NCBI GenBank assembly: GCA_947258945.1
Contig: CAMYKJ010000038.1
Coordinates: 1-7,313 of the forward strand
Direction of reading: 5' to 3'
Length of the DNA: 7,313 nt
From: an uncultured Ectothiorhodospiraceae bacterium
GTDB taxonomy: Bacteria; Pseudomonadota; Gammaproteobacteria; UBA9214
The notes under the pieces were generated by a model. That model was not told the DNA's origin and made no database searches. It saw only the letters and a program-made list of their open reading frames with translations. Positions 1 to 5,573 of the stretch are shown one piece after another; within the stretch, counting starts at the first letter, position 1; the number at the start of each line of letters is the position of its first letter. The position numbers were made by a program, and so were the translations under genes.

Positions 1-204
1 GGCCGTCACCAGCCAGTCCATATTGCGGATATCGTCGCCTTCGCGGTATTCGCGCACCTCATCGAAATCCAGCCCGGTGCCGCGAAACACGGAGGCATAT
101 AAACCGGTGAAGGTGGAATTGACCAGGTGATGGGCTGCCACGCCAAGGGTGTGCGCCTGATGGCGCAGTTCAAGCAGATCATCAAGCTGCGGGTGGAGAC
201 TCAT
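1..204 (-). CDS. DUF58 domain protein, N-terminal 68 residues (partial, runs off the left edge)
   Basis: This reading frame was found by translating the minus strand; it is open from an ATG at 204-202 to the window edge and gives exactly 68 codons. Residues 31-63 carry the conserved core of DUF58 proteins: a GLYAS-VFRGTGLDFDEVR stretch, then EYREGDDIRNMDW (residues 52-64), close to the family's usual REYxxGDDxRxIDW signature. DUF58 proteins are almost always encoded directly after a MoxR ATPase and are thought to be its partner or substrate adaptor, often with von Willebrand A proteins further on; their biochemical role is poorly defined. The gene starts 37 nt after the moxR stop on the same strand, so the two are probably cotranscribed. 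An in-frame TAG two codons before the ATG rules out a longer start. I see no good Shine-Dalgarno sequence. The C-terminal majority of the protein is outside the window. Confidence 0.9.
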   Translation of the reverse strand, partial: MSLHPQLDDLLELRHQAHTLGVAAHHLVNSTFTGLYASVFRGTGLDFDEVREYREGDDIRNMDWLVTA

Positions 205-241
205 CGACTACTGTAATTGACTGCGGGTTGTATCCCGTTCA

Positions 242-1234
242 TCACGGAACAGCCACAACCTCCAGCAGGCGACTGATGTAGTCATCCGTGGTCACGCCCT
301 CGGCCTCGCCCTCGAAGGTCAGCAGGATACGATGCCGCATGACATCCGGCGCCACCGCCTGGATATGCTGCGGGGCAACGAAATCATCACCATCCAGCCA
401 GGCCCGGGCCCGGGCGCAACGCGCCAGCGCCAGGGTGGCGCGGGGTGAGGCGCCGAAGCGGCACCAGCGCTTGAGGCTCTCGTCATAGGCCTCGGGTTTG
501 CGGCTGGCCTGCACGACATCCACGATATATTCATTCAAGCGCGGGTCCAGATACAGGTTGGATGCATCCTCACGGATCCTGAACAGGTCCTCCTGGGACA
601 ATAGATCGGCCGGCGGTTGCGGAGCAGTGTGCTGCTGGTCGTTGTCGAGCGCCAGGATGGCAAGTTCTTCCTCACGGTTCGGATACCCGACCCAGACATG
701 CATCAGGAAGCGATCGAGCTGGGCCTCTGGCAGGTTATAGGTACCTTCCTGTTCAATCGGATTCTGCGTGGCCAGCACCATAAACAGTTTTGGCAGGGTG
801 TAGGTTTTCAGGCCGACCGTGACCTGGTGCTCGCCCATGGCCTCGAGCAGCGCCGACTGCACCTTGGCCGGCGCCCGGTTGACCTCGTCGGCCAGCAGGA
901 TGTTGTGAAACAGGGGGCCGGCACGAAACTCGAAATTGCCCTTCTCATGGCGGTAGATATCCGTGCCGATCAGGTCGGACGGCAACAGGTCGGGCGTGAA
1001 CTGGATGCGGTGGTAATCGCCTTCGATCGACTCGGCCAGGGCCTTGACCGCCGTGGTCTTGGCCAGACCGGGCATGCCTTCCACCAGCAGGTGCCCATCG
1101 CTCACCAGGCAGATCAGCATATTGTCGACCAGCGCATGCTGTCCGACCACCCGGGTAGCGAGGTGGGTACGGACAATGTCCAGTGACGAGGGATCGATCT
1201 TGCGGTAGTTGTTACTGCTGCCAGTCTCTAACAA
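242..1234 (-). CDS. MoxR-family AAA+ ATPase
   Basis: A complete 330-residue protein, normal length for MoxR ATPases, which act as chaperone-like ATPases in maturation or activation of protein complexes, commonly with DUF58 and VWA-domain partners. Visible motifs in order: Walker A GMPGLAKT at residues 53-60, Walker B LLADE at 113-117, the MoxR segment VNRAPAKVQSALLEAM just after it, sensor 1 ATQNP at 155-159 (N158), the arginine-finger stretch EAQLDRF with R175, and sensor 2 GASPRATLAL at 261-270 with R265. All catalytic positions look intact. The start is TTG at 1234-1232; on the minus strand an AGGAG lies 8 nt upstream (1247-1243), which supports this rare start over the next in-frame ATG at codon 39, which would delete part of the ATPase core. 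The DUF58 gene follows in the same direction. The specific MoxR subfamily (MRP, APE2220, RavA and so on) cannot be fixed from this sequence alone, though the length and DUF58 neighbour fit the MRP type. Confidence 0.95.
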   Translation of the reverse strand: MLETGSSNNYRKIDPSSLDIVRTHLATRVVGQHALVDNMLICLVSDGHLLVEGMPGLAKTTAVKALAESIEGDYHRIQFTPDLLPSDLIGTDIYRHEKGNFEFRAGPLFHNILLADEVNRAPAKVQSALLEAMGEHQVTVGLKTYTLPKLFMVLATQNPIEQEGTYNLPEAQLDRFLMHVWVGYPNREEELAILALDNDQQHTAPQPPADLLSQEDLFRIREDASNLYLDPRLNEYIVDVVQASRKPEAYDESLKRWCRFGASPRATLALARCARARAWLDGDDFVAPQHIQAVAPDVMRHRILLTFEGEAEGVTTDDYISRLLEVVAVP

Positions 1235-1247
1235 TGTGTCTTCTCCT
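1232..1247 (-). promoter_or_regulatory. Shine-Dalgarno plus TTG start of the moxR gene
   Basis: On the minus strand AGGAG (1247-1243) is followed by 8 nt and then TTG (1234-1232). The strong ribosome-binding site at ideal spacing decides the non-ATG start. Confidence 0.7.
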
Positions 1248-1331
1248 GAACGCTTCGGGGATTACTGGCATTTGCATCCGGAATATCCAGGCGCGTAATG
1301 CATCGTCCTGCTGGCGCACAAAACAGGAACC

Positions 1332-1355
1332 CCTGATCGAGGTGGCGGGATCAGG
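1332..1355. repeat. Inverted repeat CCTGATC-N10-GATCAGG in the moxR leader
   Basis: CCTGATC at 1332-1338 and GATCAGG at 1349-1355 are perfect 7-bp inverted repeats separated by 10 nt. The site lies about 100 nt upstream of the moxR start. It could form a leader hairpin in the moxR transcript or be a protein-binding site. No U-run follows on either strand, so a terminator is unlikely. Confidence 0.4.
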
Positions 1356-1384
1356 TAGCGATCATCCGTAGTTGTTATAATATA

Positions 1385-1438
1385 GTATTAACCTGAACAA
1401 TGCCTGATTTCAATACTTTATACGTTGATCTGTGTCAA
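1385..1438 (-). promoter_or_regulatory. Candidate sigma-70 type promoter(s) for moxR-DUF58
   Basis: On the minus strand, TTGACA (1438-1433, a perfect -35) is followed at 17 nt by TATTGA (1415-1410, poor -10). A second pair is TTGAAA (1413-1408, five of six) with TAATAC (1390-1385) at 17 nt. Both lie in the AT-rich part of the intergenic region and point toward moxR. The -10 elements are weak, so which is used, if either, is unclear. Confidence 0.35.
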
Positions 1439-1483
1439 TTTGGCAGACCGCAAGTCAGCCGGTTTTCATCCCGGTCACGCAGT

Positions 1484-1499
1484 GTTCAAACCTTTGAAC
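1484..1499. promoter_or_regulatory. Palindromic candidate operator GTTCAAA-CC-TTTGAAC
   Basis: Two perfect 7-bp half-sites in inverted orientation are separated by 2 nt, giving a 16-bp dyad typical in size of sites bound by dimeric regulators. It ends 7 nt before the -35-like TTAAAA of the rightward promoter candidate and its centre is about 51 nt upstream of the predicted transcription start, a position used by activators. The regulator is not encoded in the window. Stem-loop function is unlikely because the loop would be only 2 nt. Confidence 0.45.
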
Positions 1500-1506
1500 G
1501 GCGGCC

Positions 1507-1536
1507 TTAAAACTGCCACGGCTATATCTATATAAT
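1507..1536 (+). promoter_or_regulatory. Candidate promoter of the TPR/FG-GAP/PLD gene set, now cut off by the IS
   Basis: A consensus TATAAT at 1531-1536 is preceded at 18 nt by TTAAAA (1507-1512, four of six matches to TTGACA). The predicted start of transcription, near 1543, falls on the first base of the IS-flanking direct repeat. If the IS and one repeat copy are removed, the leader to the TPR start codon would be about 67 nt. Now the transcript would have to read across 746 bp of IS in antisense to the transposase. Confidence 0.45.
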
Positions 1537-1542
1537 CAGTAT

Positions 1543-1549
1543 TCCATAA
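1543..1549. repeat. Left copy of the 7-bp target-site duplication TCCATAA
   Basis: TCCATAA directly abuts the left inverted repeat and is repeated exactly at 2296-2302 directly after the right one. Members of the IS1595 family usually give 8-bp duplications; the eighth base differs (G at 1550 against A at 2303 if the repeat is extended to the right). Confidence 0.8.
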
Positions 1550-1568
1550 GGGTCTTAGGAAGCAGATT
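1550..1568 (+). repeat. Left terminal inverted repeat of the IS
   Basis: GGGTCTTAGGAAGCAGATT, identical over all 19 bases to the reverse complement of the right end; the match stops at position 1569. It lies 3 nt beyond the transposase stop codon. Confidence 0.92.
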
Positions 1569-1571
1569 AAC

Positions 1572-2252
1572 TCAAATTGGGTGATCCCGAAGTAGTTTCA
1601 GCAATCGTTTGTAGAGGTCTTCACGACGATGGTTGAATCTGAACTCGGTTTCCTTCAAGTGTAAGTAGAATGTGTGCTTTGGCAACCCTTTAAATCGACT
1701 CAGTCGCAGCTTTGCATAGGCCCAGAATGACTCAATACCATTGATATGACGATCGCCTGCAGCAAATTCGTTGGCTCCATGATGAACTCGAAAATGCTTT
1801 TCATAACCCAAATCGACAAGACCATCATAGGCACGCCAGCCATCCGTATGAATTACACTGCCCAGATCCACGCGGCCCCGAATTACTGCTAATAAAGTCT
1901 TTTTCTTCGCATCCGGTACGATTTCTGTATACACATGACCATTACGCTTGAATACACCAAATACGATCGTCTTACTGCCAGCTCCTCGGCCTCGCTTGCC
2001 TCGAATCCTTTTAGGGCCGAAGTAGGACTCGTCCAGTTCTACTTCTCCCGAATAAGGCGACTGTGCTTCACAGTACTCCGCGATCCGCTGGCGTGTTTTG
2101 AGATAAATCGCATTGACGGAGCGCGTGCTGATACCAGTCAACCTGGCCGCATCACTGGCCGTCAGATCCAGGGCAAAGGCCTTCATCAGACGACGAAATC
2201 GGGCCTCACTGATCTTGGAATTTTTGTAGTAGCTGTTTTTCCCTTTATACAT
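1572..2252 (-). CDS. IS1595-family transposase (ISXO2-like DDE domain)
   Basis: A complete 226-residue transposase that would cut and join the IS ends. Residues 31-57 form a helix-turn-helix-like stretch (TASDAARLTGISTRSVNAIY) for DNA binding. The catalytic domain starts near residue 68 and shows the acidic triad D74 (in VELDESYFG), D137 (in VIHTDGWRAY) and E174 (in HINGIESFW), with 36 residues between the second D and the E, and the downstream lysine K181 seven residues after E. The basic linker KRIRGKRGRG at 81-90 is typical of this family. It lacks the N-terminal zinc-ribbon found in longer IS1595 relatives, in keeping with its short length. The ATG at 2252-2250 lies 24 nt inside the right inverted repeat; I see no strong ribosome-binding site, and low transposase expression is common. 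The gene appears intact. Confidence 0.93.
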   Translation of the reverse strand: MYKGKNSYYKNSKISEARFRRLMKAFALDLTASDAARLTGISTRSVNAIYLKTRQRIAEYCEAQSPYSGEVELDESYFGPKRIRGKRGRGAGSKTIVFGVFKRNGHVYTEIVPDAKKKTLLAVIRGRVDLGSVIHTDGWRAYDGLVDLGYEKHFRVHHGANEFAAGDRHINGIESFWAYAKLRLSRFKGLPKHTFYLHLKETEFRFNHRREDLYKRLLKLLRDHPI

Positions 2253-2262
2253 AGAAGCAAAC

Positions 2263-2276
2263 GCATGTTAGCATGC
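2263..2276. repeat. Subterminal GCATG repeat/dyad beside the right IS end
   Basis: GCATG at 2263-2267 and GCATGC at 2271-2276 form both a direct repeat and a short dyad, immediately inside the right inverted repeat and just upstream of the transposase start. It could be a subterminal transposase-binding site or operator, but no counterpart is seen at the left end. Confidence 0.3.
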
Positions 2277-2295
2277 AATCTGCTTCCTAAGACCC
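2277..2295 (-). repeat. Right terminal inverted repeat of the IS
   Basis: AATCTGCTTCCTAAGACCC, the exact reverse complement of the left 19-bp end. Confidence 0.92.
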
Positions 2296-2302
2296 TCCAT
2301 AA
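2296..2302. repeat. Right copy of the 7-bp target-site duplication TCCATAA
   Basis: Exact copy of 1543-1549, starting at the first base after the right inverted repeat. The next 60 nt are the remaining leader of the TPR gene. Confidence 0.8.
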
Positions 2303-2362
2303 ATACCCCGGTAAAGCCGCAAGCTCCGTACTGGCAGGTGAAAACCAGCTGGCGCCATTGTT

Positions 2363-3793
2363 ATGCAAAAGACAAAACGTTACATGATCCGGGCCCTGCC
2401 GGGCCTGCTGGCAATCGCCGCCATCACCGGATGCCTTCAGCCGGGGGACCCCGACCTGCCGGACATCCCCGAGCTGACGGTTGTGGAATTTGCCGAACCG
2501 GTCCGGCAGCAGATCCTGGCGGCCCGGGCACAGCTGCTGGAGGCCCCCCGGGATGCCCGGCGCAACCTCCGCCTGGGCAAGATATTGCATGCCTACAAGC
2601 TGCAATCCCCGGCCATCCGCTGCTACCAGCGGGCCCGGGTGCTGCAGCCCGGGGACTATGAAACGGCCTACCTGCTGGGTATTGCCCAGGCCCAGACGGG
2701 CGACGATGCCGGGGCGACCGCCAATCTGCGTGCAGTCATCAGACTGCAACCGGATTATGCGCCGGCACGGCTGCGGCTCGGTGAAGTCCTGTTCAAGACC
2801 GGCGAGCTGGCACAGGCACAGACCTTGTTCGAGGACCTGCTGGCACAGGAACCGGACTCGGCCTGGGCGCATCACAGGCTGGCACAGGTACTGGCCGCCC
2901 TGGATGATGCGGAGGGTGCCATCGGCAACAATCGCCGTGCAGTCGAACTGTACAGGGATTTCGGGCCGGCGCACTATGCACTGGCGCTGGCCTTTCGTAA
3001 CCGGGGCGACTCTGAACTGGCGCAGGCCCACATGGAACGCTATCGACTACAGCCGAAGCAGACACCACCGCATGTCGATCCGCTGCTGGAGTCGCTGGAT
3101 GCGCTTGATATCAGTGCAACGGCGCACGTGCGCCGGGCGAAGCGCCTGCAGGCCAGGGGACAGCCGCGAGAGGCCCTGCTGGCACTGGAGCAGGCCATTA
3201 AGGTCGAACCGCAGTCAATCGAGGCCCACAGCCAGTTAATCAGACTGTACCATCGCCTCAACGATGCCGACGGTGTGGAACGGCATTACCGGGCGGTCAC
3301 GGCCATCGAGCCCAATGCCGTCATGGCCAATCTCGAGTATGGCACCCTGCTTGCCGAACAGGGCCGCTTTGCGGATGCCGCCGCGGCGTTCGAGAAAGTG
3401 CTGGCTGCCAATCCGGACCACAGCGCCGCGCACACCCTGCTCGGGCAGGCAGCGGAGGAATTACAGCAACAGGCCGGGGCCGAACGGCACTATCGCACGG
3501 CACTCGAAAACGATCCGAACAATCGGCGGGCCGGCCTGCTGCTCGGACGCCTGCTCATGCTCACAGACCGGCGCACCGAGGCAACAACCCATCTGGACAG
3601 GGTGGCGCAGCGCAGCGACAGTGACCAGACGCTGTACCTGCAGCGCATTGCACAGGTATACCGGGAGGCCGGCGAGCACGAGCGTGCCATGACCCTGCTG
3701 GAGCAGGCACGTACGCAGGCCGCGGCACAGGGACAGGAACGACTGCTGCGCGAAATCACGCAGACCATGACACATTGGCGGGAAACTCAATGA
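2363..3793 (+). CDS. TPR-repeat lipoprotein
   Basis: A 476-residue protein of unknown specific role, probably a scaffold for protein contacts at a membrane. The N-terminus is a lipoprotein signal: basic residues K3-R10, a hydrophobic core, and a lipobox ITGC with the lipidated cysteine at C24; the +2 residue is L, not D, which favours the outer membrane in enteric-type sorting. After a proline-rich linker (25-45), about eleven 34-residue tetratricopeptide units follow: five at roughly 66-230, a break near 231-250, and six more at roughly 251-460. Typical TPR positions (LGxxLxxxGxxxxAxxxxxxAxxxxP) are clear, for example at 133-166 and 321-354. The ATG at 2363 is chosen because a stop lies at 2339-2341 in frame; the ATG at 2384 (codon 8) is an alternative. 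Neither has a good ribosome-binding site: an AGGTGA at 2336-2341 is 21 nt away. The stop overlaps the next gene's ATG, implying coupling. The IS lies 67 nt upstream. Confidence 0.88.
   Translation: MQKTKRYMIRALPGLLAIAAITGCLQPGDPDLPDIPELTVVEFAEPVRQQILAARAQLLEAPRDARRNLRLGKILHAYKLQSPAIRCYQRARVLQPGDYETAYLLGIAQAQTGDDAGATANLRAVIRLQPDYAPARLRLGEVLFKTGELAQAQTLFEDLLAQEPDSAWAHHRLAQVLAALDDAEGAIGNNRRAVELYRDFGPAHYALALAFRNRGDSELAQAHMERYRLQPKQTPPHVDPLLESLDALDISATAHVRRAKRLQARGQPREALLALEQAIKVEPQSIEAHSQLIRLYHRLNDADGVERHYRAVTAIEPNAVMANLEYGTLLAEQGRFADAAAAFEKVLAANPDHSAAHTLLGQAAEELQQQAGAERHYRTALENDPNNRRAGLLLGRLLMLTDRRTEATTHLDRVAQRSDSDQTLYLQRIAQVYREAGEHERAMTLLEQARTQAAAQGQERLLREITQTMTHWRETQ
3790..3793 (+). other. ATGA stop/start overlap joining the TPR and FG-GAP genes
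   Basis: The TPR gene ends CAA-TGA at 3788-3793 and the next gene starts ATG at 3790-3792. The 4-bp overlap is the classic arrangement for translational coupling and indicates a shared transcript and matched production. Confidence 0.75.
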
Positions 3794-5547
3794 AGGCAAT
3801 TTTGATCCGGCGCGGTTGGGCACTATCGGCTGTCGTAATAGTTTTGCTGGCCGGTTGTGAAGGAGACAAAGCGACGCAGTCGGTGCCGGCGCCGCAACCC
3901 GGCGAACCGTTTGTCGAGGTGGCAGCCGCCAGCGGACTGGTGTTCACGCATTTTAACGGTGCCAGTGGCGCCTACTACCAGCCCGAGGTGTTCGGTCCGG
4001 GCGTCGCCCTGCTGGATTATGATCGCGACGGTGACCTCGATGTGTACCTGCCACAGGCAGGCATGCCCGATCCCGGCCAGTCGCCCGCACAGGCCCTGTT
4101 CCCGCTGCCGGCCGGCCAGCCGACCGGCGACCGCCTGTTCCGCAACGAGCTGCAAGCGGATGGAATGCTGCGCTTTACCGATGTGACGGACCTGGCCGGG
4201 CTGGGTCACGCGGGCTATGCCCAGGGTGTGGCAACCGGCGACTATGACAACGACGGCTACACCGATTTCTACGTCACCGCCTTCGGCACGAACGTCCTCT
4301 ATCACAACCAGGGTGACGGCCGCTTCATCGACGTTACTTCCGCGGCCGGCGTCGATGACCCGCGCTGGAGCACCAGTGCCGCCTTCCTTGACTACGACCG
4401 CGACGGCGACCTCGACCTGTTCGTCGCCAACTACGTGCACTTTACCGTCGCGGGCAACAAGCAGTGCGCCGGCGGGGATGGCACGCTTGATTATTGCGGC
4501 CCGCAGTCCTACCGGCCGGTGCGCGACCGGCTGTTTCGCAACGACGGCGACGGCCGTTTCACCGATGTCAGCGATGCGGCGGGGCTGGGTGTGGCCTTCG
4601 GCCCCGGACTGGGCGTGACCTGCGCGGATTACAACGGCGATGGCTGGCAGGATATCTATGTCGCCAACGACGGCGACGACAACCAGCTGTGGATCAACCA
4701 GGGCAACGGCCGCTTCGAGAACACCGCCCTGATGGCCGGGGTTGCCATCAATGCCTACGGCAAGGCGGAGGCCAGCATGGGTGTGACGGCCGGCGATTTC
4801 GACGGCGATGGTGACGAGGACCTGTTCATGACCCACCTCGACCGCGAGACCAATACCCTGTATGTCAACGACGGTACCGGCAACTTCCTCGACGCAACCG
4901 ATGCGCACAAGCTGGGACGAATCAGTCTGCAGTACACCGGTTTCGGCGCGGAGTGGCTCGACTTCGACAACGACAGCGACCTCGACCTGTTTGTCGCCAA
5001 CGGCGCAGTCAGGATCGAGGAATCGTTGCGCGGTCAGCCGTTTCCCTACCAGGAGCGTAACCAGCTTATTCGTAATGACGGCCGCGACGGCTTCAGTGAC
5101 ATGACCGAACAGTCGGGGCCGGCACTGGCGCTGGTCGAGGTCAGTCGCGGTGCCGCCTTTGGCGATCTCGACAATGACGGCGATATCGATATCGTGGTGG
5201 CGAACAACAACGGACCGGCCCGCCTGTTGCGTAACACGATCGACGGAGACAACCACTGGTTGACGGTACGGTTGCAGGGCACGCGCTCCAATCGTGCCGG
5301 CCTGGGCGCACGGGTGGCGCTGTTGCGTGCAGGTAAACCGCCGCTATGGCGCCGGACGCATACCGACGGCAGCTATCTGAGTGCCAGTGATGACCGGGTG
5401 CATTTCGGGCTGGGTGCCGGCACCGACGTGCAGGCGATTGGCGTGGTGTGGCCGCAGGGGACCCGCGAGATCTGGCACGACATCGGCATCGACTCCTTCA
5501 TCACCCTGCAGGAAGGCAGCGGCAAGGACTGGGACGGAAACCCCTGA
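3790..5547 (+). CDS. FG-GAP/VCBS repeat lipoprotein with C-terminal UnbV/ASPIC domain (CRTAC-type)
   Basis: A 585-residue protein expected on the cell surface or periplasmic face of a membrane. It starts with a strong lipoprotein signal (K2, R7, R8, hydrophobic core, lipobox LAGC with C23). Seven calcium-loop motifs of the DxDxDGDxD type mark FG-GAP propeller blades at residues 76-84, 151-159, 201-209, 280-288, 336-344, 391-399 and 459-467; the sixth reads DFDNDSDLD, with S replacing the usual G. Residues of about 490-575 match the UnbV/ASPIC domain, with the GLGARV and THTDGSYLSASDDRVHFGLG signatures. A cysteine pair (C226, C236, the latter in YCGP) is a feature of this family and may be a disulfide. 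The function is unknown in bacteria; calcium-dependent adhesion or complex assembly is inference. A start at 3775, five codons earlier, is possible, but 3790 gives a normal signal peptide and the ATGA overlap. TPR genes often accompany this family. Confidence 0.93.
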   Translation: MKAILIRRGWALSAVVIVLLAGCEGDKATQSVPAPQPGEPFVEVAAASGLVFTHFNGASGAYYQPEVFGPGVALLDYDRDGDLDVYLPQAGMPDPGQSPAQALFPLPAGQPTGDRLFRNELQADGMLRFTDVTDLAGLGHAGYAQGVATGDYDNDGYTDFYVTAFGTNVLYHNQGDGRFIDVTSAAGVDDPRWSTSAAFLDYDRDGDLDLFVANYVHFTVAGNKQCAGGDGTLDYCGPQSYRPVRDRLFRNDGDGRFTDVSDAAGLGVAFGPGLGVTCADYNGDGWQDIYVANDGDDNQLWINQGNGRFENTALMAGVAINAYGKAEASMGVTAGDFDGDGDEDLFMTHLDRETNTLYVNDGTGNFLDATDAHKLGRISLQYTGFGAEWLDFDNDSDLDLFVANGAVRIEESLRGQPFPYQERNQLIRNDGRDGFSDMTEQSGPALALVEVSRGAAFGDLDNDGDIDIVVANNNGPARLLRNTIDGDNHWLTVRLQGTRSNRAGLGARVALLRAGKPPLWRRTHTDGSYLSASDDRVHFGLGAGTDVQAIGVVWPQGTREIWHDIGIDSFITLQEGSGKDWDGNP

Positions 5548-5573
5548 GGCCTGTTCACACGGGATAGCGGCTC
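5548..5573 (+). other. Short spacer between the FG-GAP gene and the PLD lipoprotein gene
   Basis: Only 26 nt separate the genes, with no inverted repeat or T-run, so no terminator is seen and transcription is likely to continue. No strong ribosome-binding site is visible before the TTG start. Confidence 0.5.

Larger units (their letters stand above)
1235..1549. other. Intergenic control region between moxR and the insertion sequence
   Basis: No convincing gene lies here. The stretch 1235-1370 has ordinary base composition and includes a 7-bp inverted repeat (1332-1355). From about 1370 to 1440 it is markedly AT-rich, with promoter-like hexamers on the minus strand. Further right it contains the palindrome at 1484-1499 and a consensus TATAAT at 1531-1536 on the plus strand. 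Before the IS inserted, this region plus 2296-2362 would have been the shared intergenic space between divergently transcribed moxR and the TPR lipoprotein gene. A 62-codon plus-strand frame at 1183-1371 has no recognisable protein character. Confidence 0.7.
1550..2295 (-). mobile_element. Complete IS1595-family insertion sequence, 746 bp
   Basis: The element is bounded by perfect 19-bp inverted repeats (GGGTCTTAGGAAGCAGATT at 1550-1568 and its complement at 2277-2295) and flanked by a 7-bp direct repeat. It carries one intact transposase gene, read leftward, filling nearly the whole element. Size, single gene and DD36E-K catalytic pattern fit the smaller members of the IS1595 family, such as the IS1016-like group; the subgroup is a tentative call. 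Its base composition is visibly lower in GC than the flanking genes, in keeping with recent arrival. Perfect ends, intact transposase and nearly perfect duplication indicate that the copy is young and possibly still mobile. Confidence 0.92.

Noticed and set aside
617..1186. A 189-codon plus-strand frame antisense to moxR
   Set aside because: The opposite strand encodes a complete MoxR with all motifs; this frame has no recognisable features.
1384..1417. AGTATT...AATACT inverted repeat in the AT-rich patch
   Set aside because: Only 6 bp with a 22-nt gap in AT-rich sequence; expected by chance.
1440..1456. Possible sigma-54 promoter (TTGGCA...GC)
   Set aside because: The GG and GC elements are not at the required 10-nt separation on either strand.
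2338..2661. GTG-started frame with AGGTG before it, overlapping the TPR gene start
   Set aside because: The product is a Pro/Gly/Ala/Arg-rich out-of-frame reading of the TPR gene without family signatures; a short leader peptide cannot be excluded but is not supported.
2186..3031. An 281-codon minus-strand open frame spanning the IS right end and the TPR gene
   Set aside because: It crosses the IS border and target duplication and is antisense to a well-supported TPR protein, so it arose by chance.
3823..5256. A 477-codon minus-strand open frame opposite the FG-GAP gene
   Set aside because: It is a mirror of the repeated Asp/Gly codons in a GC-rich gene; the product is a low-complexity run of V, A, I and G with no domain, and the plus strand has a clear domain structure.
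5548..5573. Terminator between the FG-GAP and PLD genes
   Set aside because: No stem-loop or T-run is present in this short gap.
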